Positions 11,201 through 23,089 are shown, counted from the first letter of the stretch. The stretch: DNA of 64,000 nt from Euryodendron excelsum (GCA_033060915.1 CM065385.1:16846001-16910000); one strand, 5' to 3'. The notes: generated from the sequence alone by a model not told the origin. A program made the numbers and translations.

Positions 11201-11420
11201 CTAAAAGCAGGTCATTCTAATCGATTGGAATGTCAGTTCAGGAAGAATTAATTTCAAAGTCGTTTCAAAAGCAAGTTATCAAAATTCCAAATTTCAAAAA
11301 ATCAAGACAATCTAGTTTTCAAACTCAAAACTCCAAATTCTAATTCCAATCCCTCTGATCGCTTCGTGGTCAACATAGAACTCTTACTCTATCATTTTCT
11401 ACATTCAACAAGCAAAGACA
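8265..11420 (+). other. Non-coding 3' tail of the old Tat element, second part
   Basis: It continues the internal sequence interrupted by the solo LTR and holds no convincing gene. Short quasi-repeats of the form 'catccagctaccc' and 'atccagagcat' (17-20 bp) occupy about 8640-8800. From about 9650 to 11200 there is a long array of Phe/Ser/Lys-codon-rich text (see next entry). The stretch leads to a polypurine tract and an LTR start at 11437, which fixes it as internal sequence upstream of a plus-strand 3' LTR. Confidence 0.6.
9650..11200 (+). repeat. Degenerate 'ttccttcaaaaagtt' quasi-repeat array
   Basis: Units of about 45-65 bp with the core 'ttttccttcaaaaagtttcat', followed by 'tcaaatcaa' and 'ggttttc'. 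Clearest between 10160 and 11080. Forward frames are open only because the text is low-complexity; I see no gene. Confidence 0.75.
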
Positions 11421-11436
11421 GAAAAAGATGGGCAGC
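11421..11436 (+). other. Polypurine tract of the old Tat element
   Basis: GAAAAAGATGGGCAGC directly precedes the LTR start TATAAGC at 11437. It matches the tract GAAAAAAAGGGGTAGC before the LTR at 51487. This is the expected plus-strand primer site of an LTR retrotransposon. Confidence 0.7.
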
Positions 11437-12848
11437 TATAAGCATATCATTTTTGCCTGCTCGGCAATCTCCGACCCAACCAAACTTGTATTCAAACTTC
11501 ACAGATATATTCAAGCCTAAACCGGCTTTCCAAAGTCCATTTACTTAATCAATAACTTTGTAGGCCCACCAGGCCCAATTGAGGCAAAATTACCAAAATA
11601 CCCTAAGGGCATTGCTCGGTCCAATTCTAGTTGGCACATCTTCTTAAGATGATAAGTCCGCATTTCATCCACAATTCCAATTCCAATTCCAATTCCAATT
11701 CTAATCCAGACCAGTCAAACTCAATTTTGGCCCATCTTTCGAGAAAGTTGATCCCTCAAACAATAAATCAGTCCAGTACATCATGTTTACTAAGAAAACT
11801 CCTTAAAACGGTAAGTCCCTTCACACACTTGACCGGGATGGAACCCAAGTCCCCGAGATGGTAAAGTGGTTCACTTCTTGTGCCTACTAGCTTGCCAATG
11901 TAAACTGTCCGCTATTCGGCACGTCAACCGGAAAAGTACCTAAGGCCCTGAGATGGTAAGACCATCTAGCAGCTTTTCGAGATCAAGCAGTATCTAGAAT
12001 GAACGCGCACCGTCAGAGTGGCAAAAATACTGGCAAACATCGTAACCGTCACAGTGGCAGAAACACTCGCAAATAGGTAGACATTGAAAATTGCCAACAA
12101 ACATCCTATGCCGAGCTCACCTCTTGGTCGTGGCACGTTTATTGAAGGATGGGATAACTTTGGAAACCAACTCACCATAAACTGTCAGAGTGACGGAAAC
12201 ACTCAAAACCTAGGTCAACACCAATGCTTGCTAGCCCACTCTAGTAAAAAATGAGGCATCCAATTACCTTCGAGAATCACGCCGGCTCTAGGTATCAAAC
12301 TGGTTACCTTCGAGGGATACTTCTAACAGTATTCCCAACCTCGCGATACCTTTATGGGTCATTCCAAGTCAATTTTATTGTTTCTCCGTTCAAATAACCA
12401 TTTTGTCCTTGGTGGGCCCGTAGCCCTATCCAACCACATTGGCATCAAACCGACAATCCTTTGGGGTGCTCTTAGAAGTGTTTTCAACCATCTAGTACCC
12501 TTCCGAACCATTTTGAGCCCAATGTGGTGAACCCAGTGTGAAATGACCTTTTTGCCCCTGGTGGTCCGTTCACTATTTTCAATTACTCCAGCTCTAGCCA
12601 TCAAGCCATTTACTCCCAAGACACTCTCCTTGGGGTTCCCATCCATTTCTAGCCAATTTTGGCTTCTCAAAAATTTTTGGATCATTCTCGAACTTTCTAG
12701 AGTCACTTTTAGTGGAGTCAGGCTAAAAATTACAAGGTAGTCACTAAGATAGACGCCCAAATCTTTTTCCTTGCGTCCCAAGCGTTGAAGATATGTTTCT
12801 TGTAGCCTCAAACGTTTCCCAAATTGACTGGTGTCACTACCCCAGCCA
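11437..12848 (+). repeat. Truncated Tat 3' LTR, U3 part only
   Basis: It starts TATAAGCATATC (TG decayed to TA) and follows the U3 plan: 'tgcctgctcggcaatctccg', an 'aattcc' microsatellite (about 11668-11705), one decayed hairpin unit, the 'gtcagagtggc' repeats and the 'tgacctttttgcccct' repeats. It reaches the dyad region ('actaccccagccaaaa') and ends abruptly near 12848, where caulimovirid sequence starts. R and U5 are absent. Confidence 0.8.
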
Positions 12849-13410
12849 AAAAGTTGTTTAGAAGCTATATTTTCGATTTCTTTGAAAATTATATTTTTTG
12901 TAGCTTGACAATTTACACGAAGTAAAAATTCTTGATTTAATAAATCACTTTGAAATTTATAAATACATAAAAAAATAGCCAAAATTTCATTTTTGATAGT
13001 AGTATAATTATTTTAAGTAGGGTTCCAAGTAACTAAAGTAAACCTAACCAATTGTTCTTTATTATTGAGAACTTGTTTTAGGATACTGTCATAACCTGTA
13101 TCTGACGCATCGGTTTCAACTATTTTGAAGGTGTTAGGATTTGTTAACTTAAGATAATGAAGGGTCTAGACATATTGTTCAGAGTTTTGACAATTTTGGT
13201 AGGCTCTCTAGACTAGGCAACAGGATCCTTTTTAAGGCATTGTTGTAAAGGAGCAGCAATTTAGCTTAAATTTGGGTAGAATTCAGAGACATAATTGAGA
13301 CTACCTAAAAAGCATTGTAATTGATTTTTGTCTTTAATTTCATCAGGAAACTTATTAGAAATTGAAGAGATCTTTCGATGGGAGTAATTGTACCTTGGAA
13401 AATGTAATGG
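12849..13410 (-). pseudogene. Endogenous caulimovirid fragment (RT C-terminus and RNase H)
   Basis: Reading the minus strand from about 13410 to 12849, the translation has features of plant pararetroviruses. First comes the end of the reverse transcriptase, with the short motifs 'FPDEIKDK' and 'FLGSLNYV', then an RNase H domain with 'ETDASD' and 'KFLL'-type downstream text. At least one frameshift (near 13340) and several stops break it, and both ends are cut by retrotransposon sequence. No other viral gene is visible. Viral integration is usually by illegitimate recombination, since these viruses have no integrase. The assignment rests on motif recognition; the genus is not resolved. Confidence 0.75.
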
Positions 13411-15115
13411 CCTAAGTATTGGCCCAAAAGGCAACCTAAGAGGGGGATGAATTGGGTTTTTCAAAAAATTAATACAATTAAGATTAATTAAAAACTAATT
13501 TAATCAATAGAATAGCAAATTAAGATATATGCAATGCAAAGTAATCAACAAAGGAATGAAAACATAGCAAGAGAAATCACACCAACAATTACCAAGGTTC
13601 AACCACAACTTGTGATCTACGTCCTCACCCCAAGATCCCCTTAAAGTTTCCTTCCACTATGCAATCTTTAATTACAAAGTAAATACTGATTTCCCAAGTG
13701 CTCAGCTCACTTTTAGACAAAAACTTCTTCTCAAGTTCTTCTAGCTACTAAGTAATTTTGTCCAATATCCACTTCAACTTACAAAAGTTTTTCTTTTACA
13801 AGAGAATGCTCAAACTCTCACTTACAATTGTATGAAAGTTATACAACTGAAATGCAAACTCTCTATTAAGAGTAGATAGGAAAATAATAGCTCATTTAAT
13901 GCTAAAATGAAGACAAAAGGAATGTTCAGATTTTTCTAAGCTTGATCAATCAGTGGATGTTGTTTTTCTTGTCTATCTCCTTTATAAATGCAGTTGAAAG
14001 TTTGTATATAAACCCCAGTATGGATTTTTTCCATTGGTGGTTGTTGGGGGTTTATTTAATGCAAGTCTAGTCCATTATAACGTTAGAAAAACTAGCCGTT
14101 AGTCCCTAGGTGTCGACACTTGGTTTCATATGTCGACACATCCAGCCTGCAATTTTCAGATGTTGTTCACTGTCTCTATGTGTTGACAAATCAACTGCAT
14201 GTGTCAACACTTGATCATGCTATCTTCAAACTCTGGCCTCTGTTCTCATGTGTCGACTCTTCATTTTCATGTGTTGACACATTACCCAGAAATCTTCATT
14301 CATCCTTCCTTTGATCAAGTTTAGCTTCAACAATACTATAAGATTTTTAAGGATTCTTCTCTTTGGGGTATTATAATAGTTTTAGATCTATGATCCATCA
14401 AAGCTTTCTTCCATTCAATTTGGATTGAATTTCCTTCTTAATAGTCATATCTTCTTTGTTGCCAAGTTGTTAGAACTCCTTTCCATTAATGTCGAGCTTT
14501 TCTTCCTTAGAGTTGAGCTTTTTCCATTTACTGCTAATGAATTTTTCATCCATGTAGAATTTTATATTCATGATGCCCCATTGCCGAACTCTTCTTTTTG
14601 CTACTAGTCCTTTCTTTTTTAAGATCACTTCAATGAGTCTTTTATAAGCTTGATGAAATCTACTCTTGAACATCTTCAATTTCTTTGAACACATATCATC
14701 TTCAGATCCCATATGAAGTCTTCACTTAGATTCTTTGTAGAGATTTTGCAATTATGATGAATTCCCTTTTCGAACACCTATCAATCTCTTTCAAAATTAA
14801 GTCAACTTTATTGAGTCTATGCACACATGATGAAATCTTCTTTTTGAACACCTTCAATATCTTCGAATGCAAATCATTTAATTAAAGTTTGAATATTTTT
14901 CATTGCTTTGTTTGGGGCATTACATGACTCTTAGAGTGCATTACTTGACTTGGCTTGTTGTGCATCCACTTTGACATGTATTTAGACTTGAAGTTAAAAC
15001 CTTTAAGTCTAAATTATAATCTTTATTAATCTGCATACTAAGTAAATGTAATAGTAACATAACACAATGTTTAGTTATCATCAAAATCAACATGGGGATC
15101 AACCTTGAGTCAACA
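13411..15115 (-). repeat. SIRE-like (Ty1/copia-type) 3' LTR
   Basis: On the minus strand the LTR begins TGTTGACTCAAGG at 15115, directly after a purine-rich tract. The text before it, 'tttgtcatcattaaaat' followed by 'agggagat', is the well-known 3' junction of SIRE/Maximus-type elements. Near the other end it holds the complement of 'cctaagagggggatgaattg', also common in these LTRs. The inner part has six copies of a TGTCGACAC-like word (14110-14282). The exact left end is uncertain by about 20 bp because the caulimovirid fragment abuts it. The matching 5' LTR is not in the window. Confidence 0.6.
14110..14282. repeat. Cluster of six TGTCGACAC-like words
   Basis: Copies at about 14110, 14131, 14180, 14203, 14252 and 14273, spaced 21-49 bp. 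The core TGTCGACA is a perfect palindrome; some copies carry TGTTGACA or TGTCAACA. It lies within the SIRE-like LTR. Confidence 0.8.
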
Positions 15116-15810
15116 ATCTCCCTATTTTAATGATGACAAAACATTTGCAAATGAAATTGATATACGATTAAGTGAAATGGCAAAATCAGATTTCGTACCA
15201 GTAGAGAGCTCCCGCTTTGTCTTATAATTAGGCAACTGATGCTTAAGGGACAAAGTCTTTTTGTTCATTAATTATCAAAGGCAACTCTCAAGGAGTTTTT
15301 ATCAATTAGTTTCAAAACAAATTGAGGGAAATAAGATCATTTATCATGTTACTCCCCCTAAGAACACGCTCTATAAAGTTTTATAGATTATATCATGCAA
15401 TTTTCATCATTCAACAATCATTCATCATTTCTATTCAACAATCATCTTCCATTTTACTTCATTTTACCTCAATTCTTCTCCCCCTTTTTTTCAATTCAGC
15501 AAAAAGAGAAGAAAAAAATTTGTATAACAGAGTTAGGTACAACAACAAAGAATCTTATAACAGGATAAATTGTATAATCAGAAAAGCAAGCAAGCAAGCA
15601 ATCAACAAGGCCTCAAATTTGCAAGAGAACAAGATTATATTTCATTCATTCAGAAAGTATTACAAAATGTTCGACAATTCATATCCACAAAATGTTAAAC
15701 AAAAAAGGTTCTATGTAAACGCAAAATGATGGGGCAAGAGAGAATGTGAGATGAATAAAGAAAGGATAAGGAAAGAGAGGTATGGGTAGATAGGATAAGG
15801 AAAGGAGAAA
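15116..15810 (-). other. PPT and 3' UTR of the SIRE-like element
   Basis: The purine tract complementary to 'atctccctatttta' lies at 15116-15130, next to the LTR. The remaining ~670 bases lie between that tract and the stop codon of the element ORF at 15811. I see no further coding sequence; there is no room for protease, integrase or RT, so the element is non-autonomous. Confidence 0.6.
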
Positions 15811-16730
15811 CTAGTGATCATCAGATTTGGTGGCCGAAGAGTCTTCTTCTTCTCTGGCTTCTTCTCCTTCCTGTTCTTCCTCCTCATTATCTTTATCTTC
15901 TTCATCAACTTCTTTATCTTCTTCTTCCTCTAAGATTTTGCTTTTGCCATTTCTCAACATTTGTACTTCCTTTTTGAGTTCTCTCACCTTCCTTTCGTTG
16001 AACATCATTCTTGTAACTGCAATATCTGTCTTTTTATTCAACTTGTCCAAAGATTCCATTACTTGATCCATAAAAGTGGTCAAATCCCCTACACTTCCTT
16101 CAAATTCTAGATTCAAACTTCTTTTTATGCTTCTCTGCCTGGAGCTGCTCCCGGATGGAGCCTGTCCCTTTGAAGTACTGTCTCCTTCAGTTTTCTTTGG
16201 AGTCCACTTGTTGTTCTTTAAAATATACCCCATTCGCTTGAGTGTCTTTTTATTATACTCATCACTAATTGCCTTGGGGGCTCTCTTCTTCTCATTGCTG
16301 AAATAAATTTTGAAATGCTTAAAAATTTTAGTTAAGAAAATTTCATAAAGCAAACTAATTCTTGAAATTGTAGCCTTGTACATATGGTCCAAAATAAATA
16401 AAGGCAAATCAATCCTTGAATCAATCAAATATGCCCATAAGAAAAACAACTCATTCTTCGAAACATATTCATACTTTTCAGTTTTATGAGTAAAAACAGT
16501 GCAGGTAAAGTGCTGAACTAGCCTTAATTCAAGAGGTAAATCAGTGGCAAGAGGTTGTATACTTTCATTTACATCCCTTCCACAGAGGGTTTTAGTTGAT
16601 CTTTTCTACAGATATTATCTCTGTAAACCTCCTCACCAAGTTTGATTCTAAGAATATGTCTGATCACATCTCTATCCAAAGTGAAGGAAACACCCTTAAC
16701 ATAACTTATAATGGACACCTCTCCAGGATC
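15811..16730 (-). pseudogene. C-terminal half of a 'putative plant transposon protein' ORF
   Basis: Minus strand, in two frames. From 16730 to about 16569 the protein reads 'DPGEVSIISYVKGVSFTLDR' and on; a frameshift near 16580 then leads into a second frame that stays open to the stop at 15811. The second part holds a hydrophobic segment ('NELFFLWAYLIDSR', 'LPLFILDHMYKATISRISLLY'), a basic region with Ser/Gly runs, a coiled-coil-like stretch ('MMFNERKVRELKKEVQML') and a very acidic C-terminus of Glu/Asp runs. This order resembles the plant-specific retroelement proteins annotated as putative plant transposon protein; their biochemical role is unknown to me. The N-terminal half lies at 59625-60010, cut off by the insertion at 16731. 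Confidence 0.7.
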
Positions 16731-17261
16731 TATAACGACCCGGCTAACCAGGCCGTTAATAAATAAAACATGAAGAACCTCAACTCTCGTGATGAACTCT
16801 CCACAAAGTAGATAAAGCATAATCATGCCTTAAAGAGGATTATTTATTCTTCATGTCTAGGAACTCCGAGATAACAATTACAACTCCACAAATTCAAATA
16901 CGACATTCCCTCAACTACAAGTATCTTGTTACAGTAATTTCTACTAGGCTCCAAGATATTTAATGCTCAATATAATGCCTCTAAAGTAAAGCTTTAAACT
17001 GATGCTCGACCAACACCTTATATGCTTCTACTTGAAAAATAAAATTTTACCAGGAAGTATACAATACACAGGAGCACAAACGCAAAGTTCAAGATAGCCA
17101 AAGCAAAGCTTAATGAATAAATCCGTTTGACAGAGTAATAAAATAATAATTATTTGTCAATCTAAATTATAAACAAAACATGTTGGCAACAAGTATTTAA
17201 ATATTTTCATGAGGCTTGTACCCAGCCCTTCTTAGTACAATGCCAAACGCCACCTGTGCCA

Positions 17262-17360
17262 CATAACCATTGCCACATAGGGCATCCAGTAACCAAACTT
17301 TGCCGCACAAGGGCATCCAATAACCAAACTTTGCCACACAAGGGCATCCAAGAACCAATC
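17262..17360 (+). repeat. Three copies of a ~32-bp repeat
   Basis: The unit is approximately 'aaccaaactttgccacacaa' followed by 'gggcatccaat'. Copies two and three are nearly identical; the first is diverged. Confidence 0.75.
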
Positions 17361-18888
17361 CTAGCCAATAGATGTGTTTGAACACGTACTAATCCGTTCC
17401 ATGGCACATTAACCAAAATATATTCTAGATATGTTCAAAACTATAATTTTGTAGTTGAGGCAACAAGCATGATAAGCAAGGATGTGTCAGAGAATATCAT
17501 AAAGCCAACAATCAGATAATCAGGAATTTAAGATACTAAGTAAGAATGCCCAAAAGGAAGCATATTGTATACAACCCGGTTACCTCAATCGCATTCCACT
17601 TATCTCACAAAGATCACCACACAACCCGAAGCATTGCTGTGAAGTTAATATAAAGAACCATTCTTAGCTTGATACTTAACCACGTTTAGAAATAATGAAA
17701 ATCTCTTCAACGAGTGCTCATGAGGTTGGAAACGTAGACCTAAAAACAACCCTCTTCCAACTCGAATAGGTTTTAGGCTTAAACACCAAAATCCACCAAG
17801 TCGACTAAGTTACCGAATCTGACACAGGCTTACTAAAAGGGACAGAACTGATTATTCTCTTGTCAACCGAGTCCCAAACTTATGTAAATACCAATAGACA
17901 TCCTAAGGAACATCCATACCAAAGTTTTATAATTAAAGGACAAGCTAGGTATTTATTTTGCATTTTAGAAAACAAAACAGTGCAGTAGAATGGAAGATCC
18001 TGCAGCAGATGGTCTGAATTTCATATGTTCTAAACATAGGAAGACGATACTCAATTGACCTGAATTTTGGCACAAAGTCTCATCCTACCATCCAGTAGAT
18101 ACAGTAAACATTTCATGATCTTCGAAGATTCTAACTTGGTCAAAACTATTGCCAAAAGGGAGGGGTCTCAGGATAGAGTTTCAGAATTCTGCAGTGGTAG
18201 CTCGACTTTGAAACATCACCATAATTCGGATATTAAACATTTTTGACTAAAACCAAAGCCAAAATTTTCCTAAGATCTCAAAGTTTAAATGTACAAAAAT
18301 TCAGCATGAAATAAGATTTTTGGATAAGCCAAATCGTCTCCAAAAATGGCTACTTCTGCAGATTTTCGTAGTAGGAAATCTTTTTTAAGTTTGAACATGG
18401 TTCTCTCTTTCAATTCTCAATGTTCTTGTGCGAATCTAGTGTCTAAATTGATGGCTTTTAAAAGTTCTATCTATCGATGATTTCAGAATTAAAATCGGAT
18501 GTCATTTGGCCATAGAAATTGAGCTCTGAAAATTACTGCGCATGAAAGAATTTCACATAGTGCTCTAGAAGCTTTTCCATCTCTCATAAGTACCCATTTC
18601 TTGCAAGACCTTTAAAACTTAAAATCAACTGATGAACTACTAATACACAATCTAATCATAAGTTAATGCATGCAAAGCCTTATGGTACCAGGGGAAGAAT
18701 CCTTATACCTCAATCCACTTTCCTTTCTTTGCTCTTATTTACCAAAAACCCCTATTAATTTCTTTGCTTGGCCTACAAGTTCTCCCTCTTTCTCTCTTTC
18801 AATTTCCGATCTCTTGCACTCTCTATAATTCTCTCCAAGTATAATGGTCAACACTTGCAGCCGAGCTATATACATATAGAGGGAGCAT

Positions 18889-18920
<32 letters not shown>
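18889..18920. repeat. G32 homopolymer
   Basis: An uninterrupted run of 32 G, followed by C and five more G. The exact length is unlikely to be reliable. It could form quadruplex structures. Confidence 0.9.
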
Positions 18921-18989
18921 CGGGGGTGTCAGTTCATGTGGCGGCTCACACGCCTGCCTCATCTCTCCAATTCTCTATCTTCCACAGTT

Positions 18990-18990
<1 letters not shown>

Positions 18991-19022
<32 letters not shown>
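18991..19022. repeat. (CT)16 microsatellite
   Basis: A perfect CT dinucleotide run of about 16 units within the LTR-like unit. Confidence 0.9.
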
Positions 19023-19023
<1 letters not shown>

Positions 19024-19281
19024 GTTCTCACTCTATGCCTCTCTATAACAGCCCACATTTAGCTTGGAATAGACACCTTATTGTCGGCAAATGGGGAAGC
19101 AAGGTGGGGGTGTGTGTGATAGATTAATCCTATGTATTATACTATACTTGGTATGCTACTATTATACCAAGGCAATAACTTCAAAGGATGTAAATATGAC
19201 CAAGAATGGTCCAAGTGTGCCTTGTGTTCAACACAGGGGCTACAATTGCATGGGTTCTATGTTTCGTGCATGCAACCTCCA

Positions 19282-22200
19282 TGTCGTGCCCAGATTTTTC
19301 GCACTCGAGGAATACACACATAAGCAGAAAAAATACTGTACTCTCTTGTTAGAACTCACCCTCTTAGAAGAATGAGTGCGACTATGTTTAAATTGAAAAT
19401 TGATTTGAATAAAGGGCTTTTGGAAAACATTTTGAGTCGCCACTTAACTTGATTAAAGTGAGTTAGATCACCTAAAAACTAAGTATAATCCGAACACTGC
19501 ACTTAGGATTTTTGAAAACGATTTTTGAAAATGCTACCTCTAGAGAGGGTTTTTAAGAAAATAGGTTGTTTGGCAACTTGTGGAAAACTTTTAAGCCCTT
19601 TTTGAAAATAAACTCCATTTTGGTCTTTGAAAATAGTGATTCTAGGTTCGGAGGTTGGTTACGTATAGGGAAGATGCACTAAGCCATCACCTTACCTCGC
19701 CCTTGCGGTACCTACATGTCTATTTACCCTAAATTCACCTATGAGAGTCTTCAACTAACAAATGTTCAATCCTATCCACTTTAGAAAAAGAATGTTTAAA
19801 AAGACATAATGCATGATATGCAAGTGCAAGAAAAAAAGTAGTTTGAAATTTGATTTGGAAAGAAATTTGAAAAGAAATTAATTTGTTTTTAGAAAGAGAT
19901 TTGAAAAGATAGAATTGCAATTGGAAAGTTTTGAAAATTGAAAATAGAGATTTGGAAATAGAAATTTGGAATTAGAAAAATAGATTATGGAATTGAAAAC
20001 TTGAAGAAGATGGTAGAATTGGAGATTTGAAAGAAGTTACGGAAATAGAAGTTTGAAAAGGATTGTGAAATTTGAGATTTGAAAAAGGTTGTGATCGCAC
20101 CCATGAGGGTTGCCTACATATCCTTTTTGAGGAATCAGGTCAGTCGTAGTTCAGACAAGAGTCCGATAGAAAATAGAATGTTTGATTTGAAAAAGAGATT
20201 TTGATTAGAAAAATGATTTGATTTGAACTTAGAATAGAATATTGGAAATTGGAATTTGGAATTGTTTTGGAAAGATTGAGATTTAGGAAACCTGGACTTA
20301 GGAAAGATGGGATTTAGGAAAGACTAGAGGTTTAAGAAAGATTTGACTTGACTTGGAAGGGTTTGAAAGATTAGGAAAGACTGGATTTAGGAAGGGTTCG
20401 AATTAGGAAAGTTTTATTTTGGGAAAGTGTTATTTTAGGAAGGATTTGGATTAGGACAAATTTGGAGTTTATTCCTAAGAAGTGTTTTGATTTTGTTTTC
20501 AAAAACGGAGGATAGGATCTAGTTTCCTAAATGGGAAGATTAGATTTGGCATGGATTTGGAAGGGGAAGTTTTAGAAACCCTAGATTTGGAAGACTATAG
20601 TTTTGATGTAGAAAAGGGGTTTTGGAAATATATTTAATTTTGATGTAGAAAACAAGAAGTTTTGAAAACCTAGGTTTGACGCCAAAATAAGGGATTGGAA
20701 ATCATGTTTTTGGGAAGGAAAATTAAGGTTTCCTAATTGTTGGCTCTAGGGCTTGACTGTGGCTCTAAGAAGAGAGGTTTTTGAAAAGTGAGTTTTTAGA
20801 AAGGGAGATTTTTTGAAACAAATCCTAGAGACGAGTTTTTAGAAAGTGAATTTGGAAAGAGAGTTTTTGGAAGGCGATTTTTGGAAGGAGATTATTGAAA
20901 AGAGGTTTTAGGAAAGAGATTTAGGGAGAGAGTTTTCTGAGAAGAAAACCTAGGGAGTGTTTTTAGGAAAGGAATTTTGAAGAGAGCTTTTTGGAAAGGA
21001 GTTTAAAAAGAAGTTTTGAAAAATAGATTTTTGGAGGGAGTTTTTTAAAACAATTTTGGAAAGGAAATTGGAGAGAGTTTATAGAAAGCATGTTGGAAAA
21101 GAAATTTTTAGAGGGAGAGATTTGAAAAGAGAACTTTTAGAAAGCTTATAAAATATCTCACTTTTCTAAAGTGATTCTAACCATAAGAAGGTTAGAGCCA
21201 GTTTAAGATAGTGGTTTTGAAAACAAGGATTTTGAAAATATGGACCATATTGGTCACTTTAAATGTAACACTTTCCTAAAGCAACCCTAACCATGAAAAT
21301 GCTATAATCACCTTAGGATTGTGATTTTAAAAACAAGTTTTGAAAAAGAAGGTTTTGATGTAAGTTTGAAAACAATGTTAATGCAAGTTTTTGAAAACAA
21401 GTTTAAAAACGAATTTTGGAGGAATGCAAGATGATGATATGCACAATGCAAGTTGGGGTCGTGAACATGCAAGGTTAAGGCTTCACCACATAATCAAGGG
21501 GGCCGAACCAACGTGGTCTCCGGTTAGAATAAATGACCCAAGCAAAAATGGAAAAACACCCTCTCAGGCTGTTCGAACGCTAGGAAGGGTCGTTCGAATG
21601 CCAGGCTAAATGGAAAACTCCGCTCTTGAGCCGTTCGAACGACCCTGTCGGGCGTTCGAACGCTCCCTTTTGCGCAGCAATGATTCTCAACCCAAAACTC
21701 TCTCAAAACCTCTCCAAACACAACCAAACCTTCCCAACACTCTTAGGGCTCAAAGATTAGCCCACAAGGATGACAATAACTCAAAATGGGAGAGAAAGAA
21801 CAATTAAAACAAGGGGATCTAAAAAAGAAAACAAAACCCTAACATTTCACATAATTGGGGATTCTTCATACCACCACTCCCAATCTTCAACAATGATCTT
21901 CAAGCTCTCAAAATCATGCAAATGGGACTTAAGGGATCCCCCAAACTTAATGACTACACTCCAAGATACATATATACAATATCCCAACATTTTTTTACAA
22001 GATAGATACATATACATATATAATTGTAGAGAGAGAAAAATGAAACCTTACCTTCTTCAAGCTTGGTGAAGTCTTCAATGGCTTCAATCCCTTCCTTCAA
22101 GCCTTCTTCCTTCAATTTTCCCTTCCTTCTTCCCCTTTCTCTCTTCCTTCCTTTCTCAATCGGTTGGTGAGAGTTTTGTATATGTGTGTGTGTGTTTTGT

Positions 22201-23089
22201 GTGTGTTAGTAGAAGACACACATGGGAAATAATCCCATGTGTCTCACACCTCTAACACCAGCTACAACACAAGTTCTTATTGGTCAATTTTGACCCAAAA
22301 GAGAAATAATTACTATCAAATATTGCATAAACAAAAAATTCTCATTAATATGATTAAATAGAGGTTTGGGATATCACACTGCCTGATCTCAAGAACCTAC
22401 TAAAGGGACTTAGTGCTTGAGAAGTCAACTTTCTAGGAAGGTATGCTGAAATAGACATTTCTGCGTTGGTGGGCTAGCAGGTGCCAAAGGTGGACCGTTC
22501 TACCATCTAAGGGACTTAGGGTCTCGTCCTGGTCGACATGTTTAAAGGGACTTACCATTCTGAAGAAACTTTCTTCAGAAAACGTGCCGGAAAGGATAGA
22601 CTTATCGTCTCAAGGAATCAACTTTCTTGAGAGAGGGATTGGAATTGGAATTGGAATTGGAAAAGGAATTGGAAAGGGGCTTACCATCTTCAGAAAAACG
22701 TGCTTATTGGAATTTGGAAAGGGGACTTACCATCTTCGAAAAGACGTGCCTATTGGAATATGGAAAGGGGACTTACCATCTTCGGAAAGACGCGCCTGTT
22801 GGAATATGGAAAGGGGACTTACCATCTTCGGAAAGATGCGCCTATGGGAATATGGAAAGGGGACTTACCGTCTTCGGAAAGACGCACCTGATTTGGAATT
22901 GGACCGAACAATGCCCCTAAGGGTATTTTGGTCATTTTGCCTCTATTTGGGCCTAGTGGGCCTACGAAGCGATGGATAAATGGGATTAGACTTAGAGAGT
23001 TGATTTCGATTGGAATACGTCCATATTGACTTGAGTACAAGTTTGGACGAACCATAGACTGCCGAGCGGTAAAAAATGGGGTGCTTATA
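19282..23089 (-). repeat. 3' LTR of the minus-strand Tat element
   Basis: This is the complement of the family LTR. From 19282 the text follows U5 and the purine-rich (complement of pyrimidine-rich) domain up to about 21534. Foreign sequence lies at 21535-22378, and U3 resumes at 22379 and runs to GGGTGCTTATA at 23089. The promoter, R region and 157-bp repeats are missing, apparently replaced by the foreign piece. The hairpin array is present at about 22685-22890 with five units. Confidence 0.85.
21535..22378 (-). mobile_element. Foreign LTR-like fragment inside the 3' LTR
   Basis: Unrelated to the surrounding LTR. Read on the minus strand it begins TGTGATATCCCAAACC, a start typical of plant LTRs, and carries several GTTCGAAC palindromes near its far end (21570-21661). 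No clear target duplication is seen, and LTR sequence is missing at the insertion point, so the insertion came with a deletion, or the far end is truncated. There is no coding sequence I would support. Confidence 0.5.

Larger units (their letters stand above)
16731..19281 (+). mobile_element. Left part of an interrupted LTR-like unit (target duplication GGATC)
   Basis: The unit begins TATAACGACCCGGC at 16731, the usual start of many chromovirus-type LTRs (TGTAACGACCC). It is interrupted at 19281 by a 39-kb Tat element and resumes at 58652-59624, ending GGTATTACA. The flanks 16726-16730 and 59625-59629 are both GGATC. Without the nested insert the unit is about 3.5 kb, has no coding sequence I can recognise, and is best read as a solo LTR. 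It holds a 32-bp repeat (17262-17360), a G tract and a CT microsatellite. Assignment to a chromovirus (Tekay/Del-like) is tentative. Confidence 0.75.

Noticed and set aside
10060..11220. Several open forward frames rich in Phe, Ser and Lys
   Set aside because: They come from the low-complexity 'cttcaaaaagtt' array; no domain, no start context, and frames change at each irregular unit.
12359..12982. A 207-codon minus-strand reading frame
   Set aside because: Its first part is caulimovirid RNase H and the rest is antisense to a Tat LTR; the open frame crosses an insertion junction by chance.
18735..19127. Open frames around the G32 and CT runs
   Set aside because: Both strands read through homopolymer Gly/Pro and Ser/Leu; not coding.
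22180..22210. TG-rich microsatellite as a regulatory site
   Set aside because: A short imperfect 'tgtgtgtgtg' run within the foreign LTR-like piece, with nothing to support a function.
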